Made by a program: the position numbers and the translations under genes. A stretch of 41,463 nt of DNA from Pirellulales bacterium. GTDB lineage: Bacteria; Planctomycetota; Planctomycetia; Pirellulales; S012-138. Below are positions 1-7,594 of the stretch, one piece after another (the stretch's first letter is position 1; each line of letters begins with the position of its first letter). The notes under the pieces are model-generated. The model saw only the letters and a program-made list of their open reading frames with translations, made no database searches and was not told the DNA's origin. The stretch lies in contig JALCBR010000036.1 in assembly GCA_028066245.1 (NCBI GenBank), forward strand, positions 1-41,463. The letters are read 5' to 3'.

Positions 1-357
1 CTATTTCTTCGGTCCAACCTGATCATCAGAGAACCGATAGCTGAAACGAGAGGTGTCAAAATCGTAAAAGACGCAAGCAGGATCGGCAGCGCAAGTCACT
101 TCCAACATATTGGCCGCGCCACTTTCAAGCATCACAACGAAACCCCACAGCTGACAACCGCAACCAGAGCACATAGAGGGCGTTCCGCCACTGCAAATCC
201 AAACATTATGGGGACTGGGTAGATAGCATTCTGCCCCGTAAACGTTCTGCGTCTCGCTGGCCTGAGCAAGGGAACCTGGGTGCGAGTATTCCTGTCCCAT
301 CGCGACCAAACCAGCACCCAGCATGCCAACCGCTAAAATCGTGACTAAAATTCTCAT
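1..357 (-). CDS. small Cys-rich secreted protein, function unknown
   Basis: A 118-residue protein I do not recognise. It starts MRILVTILAVGMLGAGLVA, a short signal peptide, and the rest carries about eight cysteines, several grouped in a CSGCGC stretch, which suggests a disulfide-bonded exported protein. I chose the ATG at 357 because a purine-rich GGGGGGAA run lies just upstream (361-368 on the other strand); two in-frame ATGs at 370-375 would add six residues but sit in front of that run. The stop is at the very edge of the window, so downstream context is missing. Export is inferred from the hydrophobic N-terminus; no domain was recognised. Confidence 0.55.
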   Translation of the reverse strand: MRILVTILAVGMLGAGLVAMGQEYSHPGSLAQASETQNVYGAECYLPSPHNVWICSGGTPSMCSGCGCQLWGFVVMLESGAANMLEVTCAADPACVFYDFDTSRFSYRFSDDQVGPKK

Positions 358-868
358 CACTTCCCCCCTCATCATTCAAAAATCTCGCCGAACGTGTCAA
401 CCAATCACTGAGCGCCAAGCGAGAGCACGTAAGTACAGTTCTAGCGATCAGCCTGTGCACATGCAAGCAGATTCAAGGTCAATCTGGGGAACGTGTGGGG
501 CCTAATTTTCGGTGCTTTGCAGATTGCTACGGGAATCAAGTGCCCCCCCCATTTCTGGGGGCAGTCATGCAAAGAATCCATGTGTCTGAACGGGAACACC
601 GGCAGAGGAACTTGGCAACCGGACTGCTACTTGGCTACCGCCAGACGCGGTGGTCAAGAGATAGTGGCCGATGGCAATGGCGGATCCGCCGCTGGTGCCC
701 CAAGCAGTGTAGATGCTGTTTATCACCTACTTCGGCGAGTTTGCAGCGCTAGAGGTGTTCCAGCGCCAGCAGTGAATCGCTCTGCCCACAAGTGGCCTTG
801 GCGCGGGGGAACTGTTTTGGCAGTATCCCGCCCCCTTCGGTAATCCTCTGGAAGCACGTGGAACGACC
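358..868. other. non-coding gap with a GC hairpin
   Basis: No convincing gene is seen between the two small exported proteins. The open frames here have arginine- and tryptophan-rich, shadow-like composition and no good ribosome binding site. A C-tract hairpin lies at 541-563 (7-bp arms TGCCCCC and GGGGGCA). It is not followed by a T-run, so it is not a typical intrinsic terminator. The gap separates divergent genes and should hold both promoters, but I cannot point to them. Confidence 0.4.
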
Positions 869-1120
869 ATGCACCAGTCAACAACACGTTGGATCAAGGT
901 GGCGCCGGTTTGCGCTGTGGCCGTACTCATGGCCTTGCCCGGCTGCGCGCCCTGGGGCCAAACGCAGGCGAGGATGAACAGCGCCTGGAATTCAGCGATT
1001 GATCCATGGCGTGAATTTGGCCAGGAAACGGCCAATGCGCTGAGTCCGGACGGCAACGGCGTCGCCAATGAAGCCCGGGAATTGCATAGTAACCTGGACA
1101 ACGGCCTGCAGAGGCGCTGA
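869..1120 (+). CDS. small putative lipoprotein
   Basis: An 83-residue protein with basic residues near the N-terminus, a hydrophobic core and a lipobox reading LMALPGC, with the cysteine at about residue 26. This predicts lipidation and cleavage by signal peptidase II (an lspA gene lies at 10.8 kb). The mature part is short, hydrophilic and rich in Asn and Ala, without a recognised domain; it loosely recalls entericidin-like small lipoproteins only in size. The ribosome binding site is weak. It converges on the TPR-like gene that follows. Lipoprotein status is inferred from the signal sequence alone. Confidence 0.55.
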   Translation: MHQSTTRWIKVAPVCAVAVLMALPGCAPWGQTQARMNSAWNSAIDPWREFGQETANALSPDGNGVANEARELHSNLDNGLQRR

Positions 1121-1151
1121 ATCTTCGGTCAAATTCCGAGATCGGAAATAG

Positions 1152-1181
1152 ATCCATCCTCCAGCTTGCCGGTGGGTGGAT
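1152..1181. terminator. weak hairpin between convergent genes
   Basis: Arms ATCCATCC (1152-1159) and GGGTGGAT (1174-1181) can form an 8-bp stem with one wobble and a 14-nt loop, between the 3' ends of the convergent genes ending at 1120 and 1278. There is no strong T-run on either side, so termination here is only a suggestion from position. Confidence 0.25.
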
Positions 1182-1277
1182 TCTTCGTGCGCGCGACAAG
1201 CGATCTGCGCAACAGGTAATCTCATGATCGGCCGGCAGCTAAGCCAATCCGCCACTGATTGATCGCAAAGCCGTTGG

Positions 1278-2432
1278 TCAGAAGATGCGACCGCGTCTAG
1301 TAGATGGCTGGCCGTTTTGGGCAGCCGCGCCGTTATCCTCAACTGCCGGCGGTGGCAGCCGTTCCTCGGAAAGATTTGACTCTCGCAGCAACTTCCTGGC
1401 CACGCGGTGCGGCAAACTCTCTGCCTCCGCCTGCCGTTCTACCTCTTCCAGTTGCACGGTGGCTTCAGTTTGATGACCTAAGCCCGCGTAGAAATATCCC
1501 AGCACCAAACGGGCTTCCACGTCGTGGGGGATGTCGCGTACGGCGGATTCCGCCTTGCGGAGCTGGCGCGTGAACGCTGCTGGCGATCCGTAGTACAGTT
1601 TGTAGTCTTTGGTGATCGTGTGCCACTTTTCGACGGGTGAACTGGCCAGCAACAGATCAAGGCCAGCAGCCGCGTCGGCATAGTTTCCCGAGCCCAATTC
1701 AGCGTGGATGGACAATGCCAGCGGCTCAACGCTCCCTGGTGCTTGTCGGTTCATTTCACCGGAAAATTCGATCGCCGCTGCAAAGTCGCCACGTTTCAAA
1801 GCCGCCAAGGCCTTCGATCGCACCGCCGCGAAACTTCCTTCAGCTCTCGGCTCGTGGACGGTGCTTTCGTTCGGCCCACCGCCTGACGTGTCTACGCGCT
1901 GATTCGCCCCAGAATCCTCTGCATAGACTGGGCGACTTTCCCAGGTCGTTGGGCTGCGCTGGATCGATTCCATTCCCATGGGCTGCCGAATCGGATTGTC
2001 ATAGCGATAGCCGAAGAGATCGACATTGCTCAACGGCAACCAAGGCGCTTGCATGACCGAATCCGCCAAAGTACCCGAGGGCGAAACACCGACAGCACCA
2101 GGGCCGTCATATGCCTGCCGAGGCGGCAAAGCGGAACGGCGACGCATCTCGTTGTTCCAACCGAGTTGTCGCGCCGCCGCATTCAGGCGTTGCTGTTCGG
2201 CAATCCGGTGAGCCTCTAGCCCTGCCTGGAGCGAATTCGACAACTCGGGCACTCGCTCGAAGCGGCCCACATTTTCGCCCTGCTTTGAGTTCTTATGTTC
2301 GGCAGTTGGTAACGGAAGGACATCCGCGTTGTTTTCTTCTTGAGCGATAACCGACGATGCCGCGGTGGAAGCGACAACCACCGCAAGAAGTGTAACGACC
2401 GTCCCGCGATCCATCTGCTTCCGCCTACTCAT
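1278..2432 (-). CDS. exported TPR-like repeat protein
   Basis: A 384-residue exported protein. The N-terminus has basic residues, then a hydrophobic stretch ending in an AxA-like site before QEENN, consistent with a Sec signal peptide. The middle is low-complexity and Pro/Ser/Asn-rich. The C-terminal part holds tetratricopeptide-like helix pairs (ALAALKRGDFAAAIEF, LGSGNYADAAAGLDLLL and LGYFYAGLGHQTEATVQLEE), so it probably scaffolds protein contacts in the periplasm. I chose the ATG at 2432 because GGAG sits 7 nt upstream; a GTG at 2477 would add 15 residues without a ribosome binding site. No partner can be named. The nearest codirectional gene upstream is cardiolipin synthase, about 150 nt away. 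Confidence 0.7.
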   Translation of the reverse strand: MSRRKQMDRGTVVTLLAVVVASTAASSVIAQEENNADVLPLPTAEHKNSKQGENVGRFERVPELSNSLQAGLEAHRIAEQQRLNAAARQLGWNNEMRRRSALPPRQAYDGPGAVGVSPSGTLADSVMQAPWLPLSNVDLFGYRYDNPIRQPMGMESIQRSPTTWESRPVYAEDSGANQRVDTSGGGPNESTVHEPRAEGSFAAVRSKALAALKRGDFAAAIEFSGEMNRQAPGSVEPLALSIHAELGSGNYADAAAGLDLLLASSPVEKWHTITKDYKLYYGSPAAFTRQLRKAESAVRDIPHDVEARLVLGYFYAGLGHQTEATVQLEEVERQAEAESLPHRVARKLLRESNLSEERLPPPAVEDNGAAAQNGQPSTRRGRIF

Positions 2433-2582
2433 GGCCTGACTCCGTTGGCGTTTTCGTGGTGGGGAGATAGCGTGCACGCAATCTGACTTCCTGTGTCCGC
2501 CAACTTCATTCTATCGCCTTGGCGGCCGATTCGGCAAAGAATTGGCTACTGTCAAGTGGCGAGCAACAAACTGCACCACCTC

Positions 2583-4142
2583 CTAAAGCAGCGGGCTCAT
2601 TAGCCGGACCATGTTCTCCCAAAGTCGTTTACCACGCGAGCGGCGGTGCCATTGAGCGAAGGTCATCTGCCGGCACCGATGGGCATAGTCATCCTGGAGT
2701 TCCCGAATTTGCCGCGTGGCTTCCCGCTGGTAGAGCAGCACGTTGAGTTCAAAGTTCAGCGCAAAGGAACGGATGTCGAAGTTCGCCGTGCCTACCAATG
2801 CGATATCGTCATCAACGGTCAAGGTTTTAGTGTGCAGCAATCCCTCGCCGAAAAAATGCAGCTCACCACCGACTTCAAGGAAGTCGTTATAGTAAGCTCG
2901 GGCCGCTGCACCGACGAGAATCTGATCGAGTTTGCGGGGCACAATCAAGCGGACCTGTACGCCTCGCAGCACGGCGGTTTGAATTGCCTGCATCAGGGGT
3001 TCGTCAGGCACGAAATAGGGCGTCGTGATGGTCACCTGCTGCCGAGCGCCGTGAATCGCAGTCAGGGCCACGCGCTGGTAGTTTTCCGTTGGATAACTGG
3101 GGCCGCTGGGAAGCGCCTGCGCGGGGATGTCGCCTGTCATTTCCGGATCGGGAAACAATCCTGGACTCTCCAGAACCTCTTCGGTCTCGTGATACCAGTC
3201 AGAGAGAAACACGGCCTGAAGTTCCAGCGTGACCGGCCCGGTCATGCGGATCATCATGTCATGCCAGACCAACCGGCGCTTGCCATAGTTGGCGTTGACG
3301 ATGTTTTGCGAACCAGTGTACGCAATCCGCCCATCAATAATGGCCAGCTTGCGATGATTGCGGATGTCAATCCGTGCCATCCGGCGGCGAAACAATCCCA
3401 CCGGCAACATCGGTCGAACGTCGACGCCGGACGCGCGAACTTGTTCAGCGTCCCGCTTGAGGAAGTTTGCCGAGCCAACTCCGTCGACCAGCAATCGGCA
3501 CGTCACACCACGTTCAACAGCTCGGGCGAGTGCGTCAGACACGCGGCATCCGGTTTCATCCGCGACAAAGATGTAGAAGAGAAGATTGACATGGTTTTCG
3601 GCCGCATCGATGTCGGCAATCAGTCGGCAAATGAAATCATTGGTCTGCGATAACACGTCCATGCGATTTCCTCCCAGGATCGGCATGTGACTGAGCTTTT
3701 CGGCGAGGTGCACGGCCGGCTGCGTGTGCGAGTCGACACGGGGACGGACGATGTTGGGGTGCTGATGAAATCGCTGCCAGAGAGCTTGGAATTTGGCCAT
3801 CAGCCGTGCGTGACGGGTGAGTCGCCGTCGGGGAAGCCGGTCTTCACCGATCAAGATGTAGGAGATCAATCCGAAGATCGGAAGAAAGAAGATTACCAGC
3901 AGCCAGGCCATCGCGGAGTTTGGCCGGCTGCGTTGCGTCACTACGGGGATCATCGTCAGGCGGATGAGCCAATCGGCGATGAAGAACCCCCAGTTCCTGA
4001 TGAAATCCCATGTCGAGGAACCTGAGACCTGGGGGTGAGCCCCGTTTGAGCCTTCTACGCCTAGCAGCAGGTCTAACCAGTCCATGAGCGGTTTTATCGA
4101 AGGTCGCAACAAGCGCGGCATCTCTCGCCGATAGCCAGACAC
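2583..4142 (-). CDS. cls: cardiolipin synthase (phospholipase D superfamily)
   Basis: Transfers a phosphatidyl group between phospholipids to make cardiolipin at the inner membrane. The 519-residue protein has two N-terminal hydrophobic segments (about 46-66 and 77-98; the second, with FFLPIFGLISYILIG, is the PLDc_N region), followed by two HxKxxxxD catalytic motifs: H263/K265/D270 (HRKLAIIDG) and H437/K439/D444 (HTKTLTVDD). Asn after the second motif (GTANFD) is also conserved. Length and order match bacterial ClsA-type enzymes. The start used is GTG at 4142 and has no clear ribosome binding site; an ATG seven codons in is equally possible. The gene is divergent from the sigma-54 activator, with about 115 nt between them. 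Confidence 0.93.
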   Translation of the reverse strand: MSGYRREMPRLLRPSIKPLMDWLDLLLGVEGSNGAHPQVSGSSTWDFIRNWGFFIADWLIRLTMIPVVTQRSRPNSAMAWLLVIFFLPIFGLISYILIGEDRLPRRRLTRHARLMAKFQALWQRFHQHPNIVRPRVDSHTQPAVHLAEKLSHMPILGGNRMDVLSQTNDFICRLIADIDAAENHVNLLFYIFVADETGCRVSDALARAVERGVTCRLLVDGVGSANFLKRDAEQVRASGVDVRPMLPVGLFRRRMARIDIRNHRKLAIIDGRIAYTGSQNIVNANYGKRRLVWHDMMIRMTGPVTLELQAVFLSDWYHETEEVLESPGLFPDPEMTGDIPAQALPSGPSYPTENYQRVALTAIHGARQQVTITTPYFVPDEPLMQAIQTAVLRGVQVRLIVPRKLDQILVGAAARAYYNDFLEVGGELHFFGEGLLHTKTLTVDDDIALVGTANFDIRSFALNFELNVLLYQREATRQIRELQDDYAHRCRQMTFAQWHRRSRGKRLWENMVRLMSPLL

Positions 4143-4257
4143 CGGGCGAAGGACTATAACGTCTCAAGTTCAGCTGCGCTGCTCCCTTGAGCCGGATCAG
4201 ATCGATATTGATCGCAGCGTCATCAGCCACTACCCATGTTATCGCTAATCAAATCCC

Positions 4258-6186
4258 GTGTCGTCCCGCCTGCCCTCCTTTGAACATCTGCCTGTCGCGA
4301 CGCTTGCTGCTCCAATCTTGTGGAGGGTCAACCAGGCAGCTGACACCGCTTCATTTTTGGAATGGCTTACCCTGACGCTGAAGGACGCGTGGTCTGCACA
4401 ATGCGTCATTGTCTACAGCCGCAATGAAGATGAGTGGCAACTGCGGGCCACGGCGGGGGAATCGGCGGAGTTGCCCACGTCTGATCTGTTAGCGGACGCG
4501 TGTGATCGAGAAGAGCCAACCCAGAGTGAACGCTGGCTGGCGATTCCTATGATCACATCGTCAACCCGTGTTGACACATTGGCAGTATCGCACGGCTCAC
4601 TGACTGCGGACATCGTGGAAGAAATTACGGCGACCTGTCAGGTCATAACGAGTGCATTAGGGCGGATTCGCCGACAAGCCCAGTTGCAGCGACGATTGCA
4701 GCGGCTGGAAGCCGTGCTGGAGATTGCCGCCGATTGGAACCAAACGCATGAGATGGTTCCGTTGTTGCGACGGATGGCGGAAGCCTCGACCAAGCTCCTT
4801 GCTGCGGATCGCGCCAGTATTTTTCTCTGGGACAAAACGAAGAAGATTCTCGTTGGTCGACCCGCCTTGGGTGTCGAGGGTGACGAGTTGCGAATCCCTG
4901 ATGACGCCGGAGTTGTCGGGCAAGTTGTGCAGACCGGTGAGCCAGCGCGGGTCAACCAACGCCGTGGCCAAGATCAAATTTCACGGTCTGTCGATGAACA
5001 ACTCGGCTATCAGACCGATACGCTGATCTGTGTCCCGCTTCGCGGCTACGGCGGCGAACTGTTTGGCGCGTTTGAAGTCCTCAACAAGTTGGAAGGAGAC
5101 TTCACGCCTGAAGATGAAGAAGCGTTGACGGAGTTGGCTCATCATGCGGCGATCGCCTTGGAGAATACTCAGGAACGTCAGCGGTTGCTGGAGGCCAAAC
5201 AGCGAATCAGTGCGCAAGCGGCTGAAGGCGTGCGGCTCGTCGGGGAAAGCCCTGCCATGCGCAAGCTGAGAGCAACTGTCCAGCGCGTGGCCGAGACTGA
5301 ATTGGCCGTGTTGATCTTAGGAGAGAACGGAACAGGTAAGGAAGTTGTCGCCCAAAGCGTGCATTACCTGGGCGCGCGACATGAAGAACCCTTCATTGCT
5401 GTCAACTGCGCAGCCATCAGTGAGACGCTACTGGAAAGTGAACTCTTTGGCCATGAAAAAGGCGCGTTCACCGGCGCTGATGAAATGCGCCGTGGCAAGT
5501 TTGAACTTGCCTCGGGCGGAACCATCTTTCTGGATGAAATTGGCGACATGAGCTTGAACGGTCAAGCCAAGCTGCTCCGCGTTTTGGAAGAAAAGGTCGT
5601 CGTCCGTGTTGGCGGTTCAGAGACCATTCCTACAGACGCGCGGGTTGTTGCCGCGACGAATCAGGATCTCGCCCGCCTGGTCTCCGAAAAGAAATTCCGC
5701 GAGGACCTCTATTTTCGACTGAACGTGGTGACGTTGCAGATTCCACCACTGCGTGAACGACCTGGCGATATCCTGCTGCTGGCCGAGTTTTTTCTGGGTG
5801 AGTTTTCTGCGCGGGCTCGCCGCCCGGCTCCTGGATTCTCCGAAGCTGCCAGGTCACGGCTAGAAACCCACGCCTGGCCGGGCAACGTCCGCGAACTCCG
5901 CAACTTGATGGAACGCCTGGCGTACCTCTTTCAGGGGACAAAAATTGACGCCGATGACTTGGCTTTCATCCTCTCGCCGCAGTCCGCTCAAGCGGAAAGC
6001 CCCATCTATGGCGACCTCACCCTGGCTGACGCCACGGCCGAATTTCAGGCGGACCACATCCGCAGGGCAATCGATCTCTCCCGCAACAACATGACCGACG
6101 CCTCCAAACGCTTGGGGCTGCACCGCTCCAACCTCTACCGCAAGATGCGGCAACTGGGAATGGATGTTGACGAGACCGGTAGGTGA
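4258..6186 (+). CDS. sigma-54-dependent activator, GAF-AAA+-Fis
   Basis: A 642-residue bacterial enhancer-binding protein that remodels the sigma-54 RNA polymerase closed complex using ATP. An N-terminal region (1-140) of unknown type, possibly a degenerate GAF, is followed by a clear GAF sensor domain (about 151-308), then the AAA+ domain with Walker A GENGTGK (355-361), the sigma-54 contact loop GAFTGA (402-407), Walker B FLDEIGD (424-430) and the [10 protein letters not shown] arginine-finger region (481-490). A Fis-type helix-turn-helix (about 596-634) ends it. There is no receiver domain, so control is likely by a small ligand or protein bound to GAF. The start is GTG at 4258 and lacks a clear ribosome binding site. 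A -24/-12 promoter lies only 300 nt downstream, before the next gene, which suggests that gene as a target. Confidence 0.9.
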   Translation: MSSRLPSFEHLPVATLAAPILWRVNQAADTASFLEWLTLTLKDAWSAQCVIVYSRNEDEWQLRATAGESAELPTSDLLADACDREEPTQSERWLAIPMITSSTRVDTLAVSHGSLTADIVEEITATCQVITSALGRIRRQAQLQRRLQRLEAVLEIAADWNQTHEMVPLLRRMAEASTKLLAADRASIFLWDKTKKILVGRPALGVEGDELRIPDDAGVVGQVVQTGEPARVNQRRGQDQISRSVDEQLGYQTDTLICVPLRGYGGELFGAFEVLNKLEGDFTPEDEEALTELAHHAAIALENTQERQRLLEAKQRISAQAAEGVRLVGESPAMRKLRATVQRVAETELAVLILGENGTGKEVVAQSVHYLGARHEEPFIAVNCAAISETLLESELFGHEKGAFTGADEMRRGKFELASGGTIFLDEIGDMSLNGQAKLLRVLEEKVVVRVGGSETIPTDARVVAATNQDLARLVSEKKFREDLYFRLNVVTLQIPPLRERPGDILLLAEFFLGEFSARARRPAPGFSEAARSRLETHAWPGNVRELRNLMERLAYLFQGTKIDADDLAFILSPQSAQAESPIYGDLTLADATAEFQADHIRRAIDLSRNNMTDASKRLGLHRSNLYRKMRQLGMDVDETGR

Positions 6187-6238
6187 AGTTGGTTGTCGTT
6201 TGATCTTGATATGGAGAGCGTAAAACTCGCGACGTTGT

Positions 6239-6351
6239 CTCCAGATGTCTGGAGCTACTGCTAACGTGCGCGCAAATGACGCAGAATACTCTGCGAACAT
6301 GAACTGAATCAGCCGAACTTGGCTGCTCTGGCGCGTGTCGTTTTCGCGACA
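6239..6351. promoter_or_regulatory. cluster of four palindromes upstream of the sigma-54 promoter
   Basis: Within 113 nt there are four inverted repeats: CTCCAGA/TCTGGAG at 6239-6254 (2-nt centre), CGCAGA/TCTGCG at 6280-6295 (4-nt centre), CAGCC/GGCTG at 6310-6325 and TGTCG/CGACA at 6336-6351. They sit 130-245 nt before the -24 element, near the range used by enhancer-binding proteins. The first could instead be part of the terminator of the activator gene. The four do not share one consensus, which weakens the operator reading. Confidence 0.35.
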
Positions 6352-6480
6352 GGTATTCTCATTCTGAGCCAAATTCTCATCAATCGCGAGATTCTTGGAT
6401 TTCACACTGGCAGGATTCACCTTCCATAAACCATTTCCAGGGAAAGATTTAACGGAATACAACCTGACAAGATCTCATCC

Positions 6481-6496
6481 CGGCATGACGCTTGCT
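6481..6496 (+). promoter_or_regulatory. predicted sigma-54 (-24/-12) promoter
   Basis: The sequence CGGCATGACGCTTGCT matches the sigma-54 consensus TGGCAC-N5-TTGCW. The invariant GG (6482-6483) and GC (6494-6495) are exactly 10 nt apart, and the -12 part TTGCT is perfect. Differences are C for T and T for C in the -24 part. Transcription would start near 6507, giving a leader of roughly 37 nt for the small gene at 6544. The position directly behind a sigma-54 activator gene adds support. Confidence 0.62.
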
Positions 6497-6543
6497 CTAA
6501 GTGGTACTGCATCAGAGACCACCAAATCGCCTGGAGAGCTGCC

Positions 6544-6861
6544 ATGACAACCAACCAGATTAAAACCGCCAAGCGAATCGTCGCCGCGGAAGGTTATTTG
6601 GAATTGGGTCTTCCGGACCGGGCTTTGGATGAGCTGTTTTCTTGCGACCCTTCTGAAAGCAACTTCCAGGCTGCGGCTCAGTCACTGGCAGCTGAAGCTC
6701 GTTCACAAATTGATGTTGGACTTGGAGTTGCAGTCGCGGTCGCGGAACCCATTGAGCGGTCGGAGCAGGCCGAACTACAATTGGCCGAATGTTATCGCCG
6801 CATCGGATTTGGCAGCCAGTCCGCCAATATCGTGGCTAGCAACACGCGAGGCGCGAAATAG
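6544..6861 (+). CDS. small TPR-like protein, predicted sigma-54 target
   Basis: A 105-residue soluble protein with no signal peptide. Residues 9-30 (KRIVAAEGYLELGLPDRALD, continuing) look like a TPR helix pair, and AELQLAECYRRIG (about 76-88) like the first helix of another. The protein stops just after that helix, so it may be a shortened member of a longer TPR family. A strong ribosome binding site (GGAGAG, 6 nt before ATG) fixes the start. It lies behind a predicted -24/-12 promoter and ahead of a strong terminator, so it forms a single-gene transcription unit next to the activator. Function is unknown; a role as adaptor or partner of the regulated response is inference only. Confidence 0.75.
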   Translation: MTTNQIKTAKRIVAAEGYLELGLPDRALDELFSCDPSESNFQAAAQSLAAEARSQIDVGLGVAVAVAEPIERSEQAELQLAECYRRIGFGSQSANIVASNTRGAK

Positions 6862-6965
6862 CCGCCTCCGATGCTCTGCTGACAGCTTCCTGCAATCTCC
6901 CGCACCCGTCCGAACCCAAACCGACCAGATACGCAGACTCTTTCCTCCCCAAAAGAACCCGCAGG

Positions 6966-6994
6966 AAAACCCAGGCTCACGCTTGGGTTTTCTT
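6966..6994 (+). terminator. intrinsic terminator of the small TPR gene
   Basis: Arms AAAACCCAGGC (6966-6976) and GCTTGGGTTTT (6981-6991) form an 11-bp stem with one G-T wobble and a TCAC loop. The stem ends in T-rich sequence (TTTTCTT) on the + strand, and on the - strand it ends in the complementary A-run region, so it could act in both directions. It lies about 105 nt after the stop of the small TPR gene and before the convergent BON gene. Confidence 0.75.
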
Positions 6995-7066
6995 GTGCGC
7001 GCATTGGCATTTGCCGCTTTGCCGGACTCCCGCATAAGGCGAATGACGGGCTCTTGGCACCGCCAT

Positions 7067-7312
7067 CTATGAGCTGCGTACAACAGTCTCATCAATAACG
7101 CGGAGGACGCCTGCCACGCGCGTGCAGACGTGACGGCAAAGCTGCTTCTCGTACAATGAACTGACGGAGCCTTGCAAGACTACGGTCCCGTGTTTTGCGT
7201 CTACCTGCAAGTCACAATCGGCAGGCGCAGCGCGGTGGCTAAGATACCGCGTTACCCGGTTTTGCAAATCAGCGTCCGCCTGTTGAGCGGGGAATACCAT
7301 CCGTGATCTCAC
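7067..7312 (-). CDS. small BON-domain protein
   Basis: An 81-residue protein that is almost entirely one BON domain: an N-terminal amphipathic helix (DADLQNRVTRYL), the strand pair around VDAKHGTVVLQGSVSS, a helix with paired cysteines (QLCRHVCTRV) and a final strand VLRVIDETV. BON domains occur in envelope and osmotic stress proteins and bind phospholipid or peptidoglycan-associated partners. No signal peptide is present, and the three cysteines are unusual for this domain. The start is either GTG at 7312 or ATG at 7300. It converges on the sigma-54 module, with the terminator between. Confidence 0.68.
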   Translation of the reverse strand: MRSRMVFPAQQADADLQNRVTRYLSHRAAPADCDLQVDAKHGTVVLQGSVSSLYEKQLCRHVCTRVAGVLRVIDETVVRSS

Positions 7313-7594
7313 TTCTTTGAAGAGTGTGAAGAAACATTGTATGCGCGTGCGCTAATCCGACAAGGAAAACTGAATAACAACCGCGAGATCATCAGCTAGC
7401 ATCGCATTCGCTTGGTGGCGTCATACTAAGAATGTGTGCATCCAGTAACCTTGAATTGCCCTCTCCTCCCAGTCCCCCAAGCTTGCAAGTTTCACGCTTG
7501 CAGATCCATTGCGGCTTGTCGCATGATGTTCCCGCAAACGAACTCTCAATTGATTGCTCTCCCTGTGAACAGCTCCTTCGTGGATTGTTAGTCA

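Noticed and set aside
2646-3653. 335-codon open frame on the + strand
   Set aside because: It lies fully antisense to the cardiolipin synthase gene, whose motifs are intact; composition is shadow-like.
5860-6462. 200-codon frame on the - strand
   Set aside because: It overlaps the Fis domain of the activator and the palindromic spacer and matches no family.
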